A stretch of 64,000 nucleotides of DNA from Zeugodacus cucurbitae (lineage: Eukaryota > Arthropoda > Insecta > Diptera > Tephritidae). A program made the translations under genes and the position numbers. A model generated the notes under the pieces. The model was given only the letters and a program-made list of their open reading frames with translations. It was not told the origin of the DNA and did no database searches. The stretch lies in NCBI RefSeq assembly GCF_028554725.1, contig NC_071671.1:66458001-66522000 (forward strand). The letters run 5' to 3'. Shown in pieces: positions 35,761-49,209 of the stretch; the first letter of the stretch is position 1, and each line of letters begins with the position of its first letter.

Positions 35761-38700
35761 TAAAAACATTTACGACACTCACATAAAATACTAAAGTCTT
35801 TAAGTTATTATTTTATGTTGTCATTTCGATTAGGACGTGCTTAGTGTGCCTGGAGCATGCGTTCTGCACAGCGAAGACACACTTTAGCAACTTTCATTGC
35901 TGGTTTTTTTTATTTGAACAATTTTCACCTATTTTATTACGTCCAACAATGCTATACTCTCTTTGCTAGCTTTGTCCATTTTGTCTTCTTTTTGCACCCA
36001 CTGGTGATCAATACTTTCATTGCACTTGGCCACTTTAGCACCTCACACGTTTGACTTTTATTTTAGGACCACATTTTTTCTCTGCCACACAGTTTTTGTT
36101 GTTGTTCTTCGAAAAAAAAATGCAGTTCAGCCGCTGTGTAGACCTCAAAACCATTGAGACCATTTTAAATGTTGATGGTGTTGCATTCTAAGTTTTTGTA
36201 TGCCATGATCTTTCTTTCAAAAGCGCGCATTGTTGTTGATATTGTTTGCAGTAGTGAGGGTGAGAAGAGTGGTGCATTGTAGCTTGAAAATAGTACGTTT
36301 CTTTTTTTTTCAAATCCTGCACGATTTCCATTTTAACTTTACCAATTCCAACCTGTTCCCTGCTCGCTTCAGTGGCTCAACACGCAGCAGCCGCCTTTCC
36401 ACACGTACGCGCTTCTTCCTTGCTTCGATTTTGTTTGCGTCTGCCGTTGCTTCGACTTGTTTACCTGCATTTTGTGTGCTTTGCTGCTAGGCTCTGCTGT
36501 GTTGTAGAAAAATACGAAAAGAAAAAGGATATTGGCTCAATTTGACAATGGTGCCGAATAATTTGCTGGTCTCTTGAAATATCGTTCTTGGCACTTTTTT
36601 CTAGGTTTCTCTTATAGTGTTTATTGGAAAATGTGTGCATTTGTGGTTGTGGTAAAGGCGAGGGGTTGTAAAATGTATTGTCGATGGCAATTTGTGTTTT
36701 TGGAAAAGTTTTTGCTCTTTAAACGAGTATAAAATGAAACAAATTCTTGTGGGAAAGTTGCAAAAAAAATATATAATTTATTTGAAACAGTGGATTGAAC
36801 AACTTTTGTTTAAGTTGAGTGTGCTTTTTAGAACTCTAGAGAGTAGAAAAGCATTATTATCATCAAATGAAAAGCTTGATCCCTAAACGAAAATCGGAAA
36901 CTCGTTATTATTTAAGTTATCGAGTCTTCCCTTAGACTCCAACTAGTTTTTTCCCCGATTTTTTTTTTCGGTTAATATATATATTTTATGGGTTCTCTTC
37001 TTAACTGTTAGTATTTTTTTTTTGTTATTTGTTTTCGCTTTTCAACCTTTGTAGTGCATTTAAAGTGATCATATAGACACTCGTTTTCTCATATTTTAAA
37101 CAATATTATTATTGAAAAATTAATTTATGAAAATTTTATCTGATTCATAATTTAATATACACGCATGAAAAATTTAACAAGCTTAACTTTTTCCCAAAAG
37201 CGGCATAATGAATTCGCATGAACGAAATTGAAGTTTCATTTATTTGCATTTTCAACATCATAAAGCATGCTTTTGACTACATAAATTAATAAATGCCTGA
37301 AGGATAATATAAATATGTAAAAGTGTTCATGAGTCTGCCTGCGCATACATAAATAAATATATGTAAGCATGCGGCAACTGCAACAGTTGTCTAACAAAAA
37401 AAAAAAAACTGCAATAATTCGAAACTGGTTCGCCAGCCTTCATTACTATGAATAATTCTTTAGTTTTACAGATTTATGCATACATAAATATATGTATTCA
37501 TATGCACTTGTTAACCAATTTATTTTGGCATTCAACTTTAATTTTTATCATACTGAAATTTCCCACACAACTTTCATTTGAGTAAGCGAGTGTGGAACTT
37601 TCACTGCAACAAAAGTGTTTCCAATAAATTCCAAATTGCCAGTTGTTTACCGTTACATGTGTATATGTCAGTGTATACATATGCTGATTTGCCAGAACTT
37701 TCACTGCTGACCCAATTTTCATACAAGTTGACAGCGACAAGTAATCACCTACCGACACAACTGCGTAAGAAAACTAGCAGAGAGATTTAACTATAACGGT
37801 AAATGTGTGTGTTATGTTATGTTGTGTCAAAATATAATTGTGAGCTGTAAATCTGTACTTTGGCAATGCAAAATTGTTGTTGCATGAGGATAATTTCATT
37901 TTGTGGAAATGTGCATTTAAGTTGAGAGTAGTTAGATGAGGATATACAGAAGAGTAAAAGTCCAACAAGAAATTATGAAATTACTTTTCAATTGAATTCT
38001 AAAACAAATTTATGCCAAAATATAAAGTCTCTAATGGAAAATGATTAAGTTTTAGCATAAACTGACTTTTAGGTAACTCATACGCCGTGACAACCGAAAG
38101 AGACGAGTTATTAAAATTAAAATTTTTTAAAGCAACTTCTTCTATTTAATGCCTTCTCTTTCTTTGTGCACCACATTTAGTGCAAGACACTCATTTGCAC
38201 TGGCACGAAATCAAATTTTTCTATTGCTTGCCTCTCGATTTGAGCTTTTCACAATTTTGCTAGTTACTGTTTGCTCAGCGTTGCACAAAACGCTGACGTT
38301 AGTTTCTCTATTTGATTGATTTCTTCTTACGTTTTACACTGCGACTGCTTTGATATGATAGCATTCTAGTTTTCTAGCTTTTGCAAGAAGCACAAACCGG
38401 CTACCACAAAGCTAACTTTGTGCCAAGAGGCAGCTGCACTTTGGCTACAGACAACCAAGAAGCTTTACATACATACATTTGCTAAAGAAGTATATATATA
38501 TATGTGCACAGCATTACAACTGAGCATTCTCTATAACTGCACAACTCTACTGCCCTCCATTAGTAGCAGTGTGATGTCAAGTGAAGCTGTGTCTGTGTGT
38601 CTGTGCAGTTCGTTAAGAAAAATATGCTCACTGTTAGCTATTGCTATGCATCTGTATGTCTATATGCATTTATGAGCAGCGCCTGTCACATGCTGCAGCC

Positions 38701-39258
38701 AGCTCGTTGCGCTTCTATTTGTTGATTGTCAACATGAAAATCAAACTTCATTGACTTTGGCGTTCATAGCTCTACTTTCGTGCCTCTTCTTCCATAGCAG
38801 CATTTGTATGGAAAATATTTGCATGTCTGTCATCTATATAGTACTCTGCTTGCTTTAAAGTTTGTTGAACTGCTGCTTTTTCGTTAGTAAACGTATTGAT
38901 ATGTCAATCTATTGCCATTATAATTGCCGGTTATCGAGGAGTTTAGCATAAATAAGTTTTCGTATGCAAATTGAACATCTGTTGTAGACATGTTATTTCA
39001 AATGATTAGCTTTTATCCAGCTGGAAGTTGAGCAAACAAAGAAATGGTGAGTAATGACAGAAATACTAAAATAAAAACTGTTTGGCAAAATTATTTCTTG
39101 TAGTTCGATATTTAAAGCATACATTTCGGCTGACTCTTGATTTTTGTTGAAATGTTATTTAATTTAACATTTTGACTATGGAAATACATATTTAATTTTT
39201 AAATGATGACTGATATGCGATACGTAAGTATCAGTTATCAATTCAAATTAAATATTTA
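35761..39258. other. AT-rich non-coding segment
   Basis: No gene supported. It has an A-run at 37397-37408, T-rich stretches at 36960-37030 and one motif instance at 38073. Confidence 0.5.
38073..38089 (-). repeat. GGCGTATGAGT motif, instance 5
   Basis: GTAACTCATACGCCGTG; on the minus strand CACGGCGTATGAGTTAC. Confidence 0.55.
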
Positions 39259-40386
39259 TTTTTATACTCTCGCAACAAAGTTCTATTATAGTTTCGTACA
39301 CATAACGGTTGTTTGTAACACCCAAAACTAAACGAGTTAGATATAAGGTTATATATACCAAAGTGATCAGGGTGAAGAGTGGAGTTCAAATCCGAATGTC
39401 TGTCTGTCAGTCCGTCTTGATGAAACTTGGCACACTTATTTCTTGGCACCATAGGATGGTTGCTTTCGAAAATGAGCAAAATCGGACCACTGGCACGCCC
39501 ACAAAATGGCGAAAACCGAAAACACATAAAGTGCCATAACTAAGCCATAAATAAAGCTATAGAAATAAAATTTGGTACGATGGATCGCACTATGAAGGGG
39601 CATATTTGGATGTATTTTTTTTTGGGGAAATGGGCGTGGCCCCGCCCCCAAATCGGTTATTTGTATATATCTCGCCAACCAATGAAGCTATATAAACCAA
39701 ACTTCCTGCAGTCAATTCTCTTACGTACCCCACCACACACCATGAAAATAGTTCAAATCGGATAATAACCACGCCCACCACCCATTCAAAGGTTAGGTTG
39801 AAAATTACTAAAAGTGAGTAAACTCACTAACCAAAAACGTAAGAAACACTAAATTTCACATAAGAAATGGCAGATGGAAGCGCTACTCAGATTTTTTTAT
39901 GGCGTCGCCCACTTATGGATCAAAAACCATATCTCAGGAACTACTCGACCGATTTCAATGAAACTTGCTTTGTAATAGTTTCTTTACATCCCAATGATAT
40001 GTTGAGAATATAGGCCAAATCGCTTCACAACCACGCCCACTTCCTATATACCAGAACTTTGAAGACAATCTGAATCGTTTACTTTACAATATATAAAGTA
40101 AGCACTAGTGAAGATATCGGAACAGAACTTTGCAAAATACTTCTTTTATAGTGTGGCAGCCCATTTATAAAAATCGTCGAAATCGGATCATAGTTTTCAA
40201 GGCTCCATATATCGAACACGTGGACCTCGGTACTTCTAACCTAATATTAGGGTTTCCAACTTTCAATGGACTTTCTGCAATATATATGGCGAATATGTGG
40301 GTCAAATCATATAAATAAAGTTAAATAAATAAATTGCGAGAGTATAAAATGTTCGGTTACACCCGAACTTAGCCCTTCCTTACTTG
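39259..40386 (+). mobile_element. 1.1-kb dispersed repeat family, copy A
   Basis: Starts TTTTTATACTCTCGCAACAA and ends with a GTTCGG...CCGAAC hairpin followed by CTTAGCCCTTCCTTACTTG. In order, the interior holds AACACCCAAAACTAAACGAG, GTCTGTCTGTC, ATGAAACTTGG, GGGCGTGGCCCCGCCCCC, AACCACGCCCACC, GGCGTCGCCCACTTATGG and ATATCTCAGGAACTACTCG. There are no terminal inverted repeats and no open frame worth naming. The copy lies next to a GTGGCAAC unit (40405). The class is undecided: the lack of TIRs plus a hairpin near one end recalls Helitron-type non-autonomous elements, but the end is CTTG rather than the usual CTRR. Confidence 0.8.
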
Positions 40387-43300
40387 TTTATTAATTATTT
40401 TGACCAGGTGGCAACCTTTAACATTTTTTTTTAATTTAAGGAGGTTAGCACTTTTTTCATTTGATACTATTGCGTAGAGTTTCCAAAAGTTAGAAAATTG
40501 ATTGTCTAAATAAATGGTAACATTTCAAAAAAATCCCCTTGAGCAAATTTTCTTCAACTTATTTAGTTTAATGCTTATTCTATAAGATTTAATTTAATAT
40601 TGAAGACAATTTAAAATATTTGCCTACCGTGCAAAACAACATTTCCGGCCTACGAAACATTCATTCATTCATGCATTGTTTGATATTGAATTTAATTACA
40701 GTTGGCAACCCTTCAACATTTTTTCTTCAGCTGTAGGCTTTCTGAACTATTTCAAAACCTTTACCTGTAGCAATGTTACTTATTTCATTTTGTTGTAATT
40801 AAATTAACACTTCGAATCACTCAAAACATAGTGATACCGTCATGAACATACTTTTAGATACAAAGCACTAATACATACCTATTTATATATATAGCCATCA
40901 AAACAACGCATTTTCAACACTTCAGCTATGTTGCGCTCTTAATTTTCCGCCACTTTTCATTAATTAACGTATTAAAAGCGTTGCTTTTAATTGCGCGCGA
41001 CTAAAGTAATGTGCACAGAAGGTGTGCACGCTAACCAAAAGCGAGTGGTCATCAAATGGCGGCTGCCAGTTCACACACACACAGCAGCACAGAAGCCACA
41101 TTGTTCCGTTGCGGTCTTGGCTGCGGTTACGTTTACTTGCTATGCGTTGGCATTTTTAATTTTACCCCATTGACACTTGTTGCTTAATTAACGAATTAAG
41201 TGTAGATTGCTTTGAAATATCGCACACCATGGCGTATGATGAACAATTTTTGTGGTGGTGGCGCAGCTGGCCGCGGTAGACCGCGTTGAATATTAGTTTA
41301 AAAAGGATGTGAAAAAATATGTTTAATTCAAATTTATTATAACAATTTTGAGCTCTTTTTATTAAATTTCCTTTTTATGGAAAATTGGTGTATTAAAGAG
41401 ATGTGTAGGCTAATGCATATGAAGTTATGTTAATGGATTTCATTTATAATATTTTATTTAATTAATATTAATAATATTAATTTTATTATACATAAAAAAA
41501 TATTTTTGAGTTGGTGGCAACAATGGTGTGACATAGCATAACACAGCAATACAGTATAGCATAGCATGACTGACTTTTCAAAATCGATATGAAATCCTTT
41601 ATTTGCAGCATATGCGCCGAGCTAACATAATACCCATTAATCCTTACTATGTTAGGCTCCATAAATTCTAAATAAAACTAACGGTCTGTCATTAATGCAC
41701 AACAAGCGCATGCTTAGCACGATGCTCTCTCCAGTGTCTACTTATGTGGAAAGCAACAAATTAAACATAAAAGCCACATTGTAATTCATTTCATACACAG
41801 ATTCATCAGCGCTTACTCGCACACAAACGCATGCAGGCAGTTTAGCACCCCTAGGTAGTAGGGGGTTAGCGGCAGAGTGGGTTAGATGGATCATCAAACA
41901 AATTTGTATTGCTGCCAGTAAATGTTAACCACAATTCACCGGTGACAAAGGAAACGGCAATAAAAGTAAGAAATTAGCTTTTGTACAACAACAACAACTA
42001 GAATTATTCTAAGCATAAATATATGCTTTGTTGTTAAATGTATGAGAGTGTATGAGTGCGCTTGTGAGTATGCGTGTCTGTGAGGCTATAAAAAGCTGTG
42101 CAGCAGTGTTGGGAATACCATACAGCACAGCGTTGCCACAATGTTGCGCTGCAGCCAAAACGATAAATGTGAGGTCATGGCGCACACACATACATACATA
42201 TACATACTAATATGAATTTTATACTTGTTTGTATGTTTATTGTGTATATGTGTGCTTAGAAACAAATAGCTGTGGCATGTAGTACTGTAACAAGCTGGCA
42301 AGCAAAGTTAATACTTCGTGTCTCTCTTTTCACAGCCTGAGGTAGCAATAAAAATGGAACATTGCAGATAAGCAGGTAATAAAAACTGCAGGGAAACAAA
42401 CAAACAAACAGATTGTGTGGCAACGCGGCCAGCCAGCCAAGAGCAGCAGCAGCAGCAGCTAAGCGTATAATTTCAAGCAATGAATAGTAGAATTACAAAT
42501 ACCTGCTTTAGATATATATGGACATACCAACATATATAGAAGTATGTATGCACGTATAGTATGTTTGTATTTGTTTCTAAAGCATTTTTATTTGCCGGAA
42601 AAGTAAGTGTTGCAATCAACAAAGCACAACCGCCCGGGCGCTGAACTACAACAATTTGCGCAATATTAAGTTTAGCAGGGGGTGCCATACACATACATAT
42701 AAACACACACACACACATGCGTAAATGTATGCAATTTTCACAATAACTGCAAGCCACTACGCTGTGACACATTAAACACGCTTAGCCCTGCTGCATATGG
42801 CCAACAATGTCGGTGAAATAAATCGAGCTGAATTTTACGAAAATCTGCGACAAATAAGCACCCCCAATCTCCGCCGCCCTCGCTGCAATAAGTGTTTGCT
42901 TTCGAGACATTTGACAACTCTAATCCAACTTGAACACACACACACACATACACCGAGTCCACATTGCGACCATGAGTGCCGTAATACCGTTACAACACAT
43001 TTGCTAATGGCTATGAAAAATTCGTTTACCATTTCATCCGATTAAGTCTAATATTACAAATGCACGACGTATTCCCTTTTTGGCTCAAACAACAACAACA
43101 ATAGCAGTACCAGCTAGCAAAGCACAAAGCAAAGCGCAAAGTCGTGGGTAAAGTCGAAGGTAAAGCGAGTTAGATAAATGAAATGGAAGAAAGACATAAA
43201 GTGTATTCACATTTGCATAGGTAAAGTGCATTAAAATCAATCAGGATTAGAGTTAAGTGCGATGTCCTTGCATGGCTTCCGTGTGGCTAAGGTGACATGG

Positions 43301-43465
43301 TGGTGGTCACTACAACTACAACAAGTTGTTATTGTTACTGTTACAAAATGTTTGTATTTGGTTACAAAGTTGTGTTGTTGTGAATATTGTATTTATATGA
43401 GCTTGGGTGTAATTATTTGTTCACTGAAGCCACCAGCATCGAGATTTTCTGCCTGGAACCAAAAT
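40387..43465. other. AT-rich non-coding segment
   Basis: No gene supported. It includes GTGGCAAC-type words near 40405, 40702 and 41513, a CAG tract near 42440-42459, and CA tracts near 42705 and 42931. Frames are short and repeat-driven. Confidence 0.5.
41227..41243 (+). repeat. GGCGTATGA motif, instance 6
   Basis: CCATGGCGTATGATGAA, diverging from the consensus after GGCGTATGA. It is preceded by CGCACA, similar to the CACA in front of instances 7 and 9. Confidence 0.5.
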
Positions 43466-43828
43466 CAATAAGGCCGAATCGACTCTCCTTCGTATACACT
43501 CTCAGCTACGGCTGCTATATTCTCTTCACTGCGTGCTGGACCTGGTCTATTCGGTTAAATTTTATCCAATAATGAATGCTGGGTGTCAAGATGGGTGATG
43601 GTGTTGCGAATAGTACGCTTAGTAGGCCGAAACACATTTTTTACAGAACATGAAATTTCATAATAAAGTTGAACAATTTGTAAATGATGTTCAGGCATAA
43701 GTCTTTTCATGATTAAATGCCAAACAATTCTGAACAATAATAATATGACAGCTTGACACATTCTGTGATCCTGATCTGTCAAAAAAAGGATATTGAAAAA
43801 GGTACTTCTACTTGGATCACCCAATATC
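43466..43828 (-). mobile_element. DUF4817-type mariner-like element, 5' part
   Basis: The right end, reverse-complemented, is TTGGGTGATCCAAGTAGAAG, a terminus I recognise from this family. The minus strand encodes the N-terminal helix-turn-helix region: KRLMPEHHLQIVQLYYEISC, SVKNVFRPTKRTIRNTITHL and DTQHSLLDK. After a stop come PNRPGPARSEENIAAVAESV and ESIR. A stretch between NV and RPT that is normally longer has been deleted. The catalytic domain is missing entirely. It differs in termini from the element at 2798-3144, so it belongs to another family of the same superfamily. Inactive. Confidence 0.75.
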
Positions 43829-43849
43829 TGAACATATAAAAAAAAAAAT

Positions 43850-43922
43850 ATAAAAAATTGACAATGGGACTCTTCAAACCTGTGAAATTTAACAATTTTC
43901 GTTATTTTTTGAACACACCACG
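43850..43922 (-). mobile_element. Mariner terminal fragment
   Basis: Ends TTATTTTTTGAACACACC-ACG followed by TA, the inverse of the CGAGGTGTGTTCAAAAAATA terminus. The inner part (TTGACAATGGGACTCTTCAA) matches TTGACAATTGGGCTCTTCAA in the duplicated blocks. Only about 73 bp is preserved, about 20 bp from the DUF4817 element. Confidence 0.7.
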
Positions 43923-46588
43923 TAAGTATTGAATATGAATATACACATCTTAACCCTTCTCTATACTTAAAATAACTTAAAATCTCCGGATCAGTTTGCT
44001 TGTTTCTAATTTGCTTTGATTAAGTTTCTCGCTAGTTTCACGCTTGATTTGGTACACCAGCAGTGCGCCAAGCACGTTCTAAATTGGTTTTCGAAAATAA
44101 ACTAAAAGAAATGCTGTAGTAGCAGCTAATACCAGGTCATCCGCAGTTGATGAAAACACAATTAGAACTTCAGTGAAATGTCTTACCGGAACTGAGGGAA
44201 AGGAGAAAAAAGTTATGAAGTTTGAAAATACATAAGTATAACTCTAAGTGGATATACTAATTTATATAAGAAATATAAATATTCCAAAATTTGTAATCAG
44301 TTATAGTGAAAGGTGACTTTTAACACCTAACAACATTTTTGCTGCATTACCTTTACTCACATTCATCAAGCGAGCTGTTGTAACATTTTCAAGTGTATTA
44401 TATACTAAATACTAAGCTTTCTCTGTAAAGCAATAAGTACCAGCTCGCTTTAAATTAAAAATACCTGATAATTTTATGTAATCGCTAAACCAAGCGCTCA
44501 AGCGCTATTCTGTCTCTCAATGGTAACCACAACCCTCTCACAAACGCTCCCTTCGCTCGTGACCACAAAGTGCGAAATGCCCGAGCACATTTCTATTTAA
44601 TTTTCGCGCTAAAACCCATTACATATCGGAAAATAGCGCATAGCGTATGCTTAGCTGGTAATTTAATTAAAAGTGGTATAGAGTTAAATGGCAAACGCCA
44701 CTAATTGGTTTGTGAAAGCGGACATTCTCCTATCTCGCTGCTTCGAGCTCTAAGCTCGACTGGCGTTTGCGTAAACCGAACTTTGCAGCGCTGCGAATCT
44801 GAAAGGTATCGTACTATTATTGGATGTAATTATTATTTTGTTATCTGAAAGGAAGATTAAACTGTAAAAAAGGGACAATTTTCATGCAATAAAACATGCA
44901 TGGTAAAGAAGGAAGAGAACGAATTTAACGGTACATTTATAGACTAAGTGAGTTTAAAAAAGGTTATAATCAAGTATTTGATGTTGTCTACTATTTTTTA
45001 AACATTTCAAAAACAAAAATAAAAATTTTTAAAATTTTTCGAAGTCGAAGTTCGAATTCGAATTCGAAAGTTGTTCGAAAAAAATTTATTCAATATCACA
45101 GTCTAAAAACTGACAGCTCAGTATTTTAAGTTGAAGTTCGAATTCGAATTCGAAAGTTGTTCGAAAAAAGTTTATTCAATATCGTAGTGTAAAACCGATC
45201 AGCTCAACAACAAGCTTCGAAATTATATTAAGCATACATACATTAGTATTACAACTACAACAACTTCATTGATATGCTAATCCTGGCAGCTGGTATTTCG
45301 AAAACTTCTACCACTTTGAGTATTTAGTATTTATGTACATATTTCTAAAACAATTCTGACCAATCTCCCCTTCACTCCACTCCATTCCTCATACCATACG
45401 TGTGTATGACTTTAAGCTCACGGCATGACAATTTCTTGTACAAACTCTATTGGTCGTGCAACTCAACAACATTCAATATTTGGTGTCAGCAACGCACTGC
45501 AAGTTTGGCAAATTTCAACAATTTCAATTTCGAAGAACTAAATTTCACACTATTTAGCTTGTGTTCCAAACACACGCAGATACACATGCCAGCGAACTTA
45601 AAAGCTGTAACTCGTGCTGGATTGCCAGCGGTGGTCAGAGTGTAGTACGTACTACTATCTACTCGACTCCTACAACGAAGTCAGTCAACAAAGCGCTGTG
45701 AAGTTTGAATTCGAATTTGAAGTTGAGTGCCAACAGTTTGCAGTTCGCTTCACATAAAAGACGAGCAGAGTTTGTCGGGCACGAATTGAGAGTGCCAAAC
45801 ATGCACAAACTGCAATTTGTATGTGTGTGTATGTTGGTATGTTTGTGGCTTATATGCATGCTACTCGAAAGTATTTGTTTTAACACACTACAAGCGTACA
45901 TACATATCATACATATGCTCAGAGATTTCTGACATTTTCCACAGCTGCATGTCTCTTGACTTCATATGTAGCATTTAGTGAGCTGCAGGGTTGCCACTTT
46001 CACGTACCACTTTTCGGCACTTCTATAAATTTGATTCGATGAATGAATTTGATTTGCTTTGCAGTACGAGTATGCAGATGACTTTGCCTAACATGTGGAA
46101 GTTTTCGAATGAAGTCTTTAATAGCGTTTCAGCATAGTTGTTAAACTAACGGTATGAAGAGTTATGGAGAAATGTTGAAATTGTGAATTATAGTGGAAGA
46201 GTGGTTCTTTGATATTTGAAAGAGTATGCAAAATTTTTAGAAGCATTTTAGTCACTTAAGGGGGATAACTGGTTGTTTTGAAATATATTTCCATGAAAGA
46301 TTTTGTGGTTATTAGATCTTCGTGTGTAGTTTATTTTGGCGGGGGCTGGATGAACTTGCTGTGGTGTATAATTTATCATGGGGTTGTTTATGCGGTAGAT
46401 GGAGAATAAGTCCTTCTTCTGTATATGAATATTCGGTCATATTATATTTGGCTGCAGCGATTTCTACGGATTTGTTTTAATAACATGTGATGATATACGA
46501 TTTTAAGATAGATATTGATATTCCATTTATGTAAGTTTTATCAACAATTCTAGTATAATATAAACAGGAATTGTAGTTTAAAAACCGG
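43923..46588. other. Non-coding segment
   Basis: No gene supported. It holds the 86-bp tandem duplication at 45041-45205 and a GTTGCCAC word near 45988. Open frames at 45400-45932 lack domains. Confidence 0.5.
45041..45205. repeat. 86-bp tandem duplication containing an 18-bp palindrome
   Basis: TTCGAATTCGAATTCGAA, its own reverse complement, occurs at 45051 and 45137. In each unit it is followed by AGTTGTTCGAAAAAA(A/G)TTTATTC, AATATC and a CAGCTCA end. The units differ in the central part. Confidence 0.8.
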
Positions 46589-47779
46589 TTTTTATACTTT
46601 CGCAACAAAGCTGCTAGCAACAAAGTTGCTAGAGAGTATTATAGTTTTGTTCACATAACGGTTGTTTGTAACACCCAAAACTAAACGAGATATAGGGTCA
46701 GGGTGAAGAGTGGAGTTCAAATCCGAATGTCTGTCTGTCCGTCCGTCTGTCCGTCCGTCCGTGCAAGCTGTAACTTGAGTAAAAATTGACATATCTTGAT
46801 GAAACTTGGAAGACGTATTTCTTGGCACCATAAGAAGGTTAAGTTCGAAAATGGGCGTAATCGGACAACTGCCACGCCCACAAAATGGTGAAAACCGAAA
46901 ACACTTAAAGTGCCATAACTAAGCTATAAATAAAGCTATTTGGTATGAAGGATCGCACTATGAAGGGGCATATGTAATTTTTTTGGGGAAGTGGGCGTGG
47001 ACCCGCCTCCTACTAAGTTTTTTGTACATATCTCGCAAACTACTAAAGCTATATCAAGGAAACTTTCTAGAGTCGTTTATTTTAGGTACTACCTTATACA
47101 GTCCAAAAATGGAGGAAATCCGATTGTAACCACGCCCACCTTCTATACAAAAGTTATGTTGAAAACTACTAAAAGTGGGTTAACTCACTAACGAAAAACG
47201 TCAGTAACACTAAATTTCACATAAGAAATGGCATATGGAAGCTACACTCAGATTTTTTTACAAAATGGAAAATGTGCGTGGCGTCGCCCACGTATGGGTC
47301 AAAAACCACATCTTAGGAACTACTCGACCGATTTCAATGAAACTTGGTTTGTAATAGTTTCCTTACATCGCAATGATATGTTGCGAAAATAGGCCAAATC
47401 GCTTTACAACAACGCCTACTTCCTATATACCAGAACTTTGAAGACGATCTGAATCGTTTACTTTACAATATATAAAGTAAGCACTAGTGAAGATATCGAT
47501 GTAGAACTTTGCACAAATACTACGTTTATAGTGCGGCAGCCCCATTCTAAAAATGGCCGAAATCGGACCATAGGTTTTTAAAGCGCCATGTATCGAACAT
47601 TAGGACCTCGGTGCTTCTATTCTAATATTAGGATTTTCAACTTTCAATGGACTTTATATAGTATATATGACGAATATGTGGGTCAAATTGTGTATTATAT
47701 AATATAAATAAAATTAAATAAATAAATTGCGAGAGTATAAAATGTTCGGTTACACCCGAACTTAGCCCTTCCTTACTTC
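46589..47779 (+). mobile_element. 1.1-kb dispersed repeat family, copy B
   Basis: Same start and end as copy A (TTTTTATACTTTCGCAAC to CCTTACTTC). Near the start it carries a small local duplication, GCTAGCAACAAAGTTGCTAG, and a longer GTCCGTCCGTC tract. It is full length with conserved block order and no intact coding region. Confidence 0.85.
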
Positions 47780-47814
47780 TTTTTTAATATAATTGTTCAA
47801 TCAATTAAAGTTTC

Positions 47815-48185
47815 CGCCTTTAAAGCAGTCTCCATTCGAGATTATGCCAGTGCTTCTTTCAATAATCGAAACACTTCTCAAACTCGATTTTCGGGATAGC
47901 CATTTGCTTTTTCGGCGATTTCTCGTATACTTGTAAAGCGACGTCCCTTTAAGGTTCTCTATATTTTTGGAAATAGTAAAAAGCTACATGGAACCATATC
48001 TGGCGAATATGGAGGCTGTACATCGTTTCAGTATTGTTTTTGGCCAAGAAAAAGCAAGCACATGTGAGCTATTAACAAACGTCTAATCTTAGCGTCTGCT
48101 ACAGATAAAGTATGTAGGTAAATGAAAACTTTATCGTAAGTGAGGCGAAAATTGGAAAATCCCGTTATTTTTTTAACACTCTTCG
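47815..48185 (-). mobile_element. Mariner transposase remnant
   Basis: The right terminus is a decayed CCCGTTATTTTTTTAACAC...TTCG followed by TA. The minus strand gives QPPYSPDMVPCSFLLFPK, then LKGRRFTSIREIAEKANGYP, with a C-terminus out of frame. This matches the conserved mariner block PPYSPDLAP(C/S)D-x-x-LFPKLK. The last residue of the D,D34D-type catalytic triad is replaced: the position after PC reads S instead of D. The left terminal repeat is missing. It lies 35 bp from copy B. Confidence 0.85.
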
Positions 48186-48651
48186 TATACATTTGTTTTG
48201 GTAATAAGATGACTGCATCTAAAGCTAAAATTGTTTTTTTGTCTGGTAAATATCTTTTTAACTGCGACTTTCCTGTATTGTATTCCAAAAGTTGAGTTTT
48301 CAGGAACTCTTATATCAGGGCTGAACATAACTTATAATTTTCCTATTATTATTTTAGATTTTGCTGTTGTTTGATAAAAATGCATCTTTCTTGGGAGATA
48401 GATATTAATATATAATTATACATATTTATAATTTTGATTGATTCTAATTTTTTGTACTTCACTATTGGCTTAACCTGAGCTATCGCTAGTCTTTGACATC
48501 GAAGGCATTAATTTGTTTCCAATAAAGCTTCATTAAACTTCCGTAGTTGGCCTACTGTTCAATATTGATATATTCCATATTTCCTGCCTCATATTAAGTG
48601 CTAAATTTGCCCAATAGCAGTGCATTTATGTATAATTGAAGCACTTAATGT

Positions 48652-49209
48652 ATGTTCGACAGTTTCTTTCACTTATTTCAACGATTAGTAATAAAGTCGG
48701 CTTTCACTGCAATTACTCAGGTAGCTAGGATCTTCATTACGACTCTCATCTGCCAAATAAATATTCACAAATGGACAAATATCCCTTTGCGCATAATACC
48801 ACATACCGCATGCATATACCTGCATTCTAATGAATATTCGTGCGTACAAACCATATCCATTGGGCAACCCAGTCGCATTTGTGTGTCAACGCTAAAATGT
48901 ACCCTTTACTCTCTTCTCTTCCTGCACCGCGGTGCATTCGCTGCAAAGCCAGTTCCAAGGGGGAAAGAAAGCGTTAGCTGTACGCATTACCAGCTACCCA
49001 TGACTATTAGTGGAATTCCGCGTACCAAACGGAATGTCAACGCAGAGCATTTTGTACTCCTCTCCGCTCAGCTGGGATGCTCTGCTTATTTGGCTGCCGT
49101 TAACCCTCCATTTAACCAGGCAAACATGGACAAACCGACTTCGACTTCGATAGTCACACACAGACATATGTGGGGCAACCGAACGATTCCATCAAATGAA
49201 TGTCAATAG
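48652..49209 (+). CDS. Open frame of 185 codons, unrecognised, probably not a gene
   Basis: The longest open frame in the window that is not made by a known repeat. It starts at an ATG and ends at TAG. The predicted protein has a hydrophobic N-terminal third and a Thr/Pro/Asn-rich C-terminal third, with several cysteines but no motif I recognise. There is no obvious promoter, splice or polyadenylation context. In this AT-rich DNA an open frame of this length can arise by chance. I list it only because a conserved homologue in related flies would change that view. Confidence 0.15.
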   Translation: MFDSFFHLFQRLVIKSAFTAITQVARIFITTLICQINIHKWTNIPLRIIPHTACIYLHSNEYSCVQTISIGQPSRICVSTLKCTLYSLLFLHRGAFAAKPVPRGKESVSCTHYQLPMTISGIPRTKRNVNAEHFVLLSAQLGCSAYLAAVNPPFNQANMDKPTSTSIVTHRHMWGNRTIPSNECQ

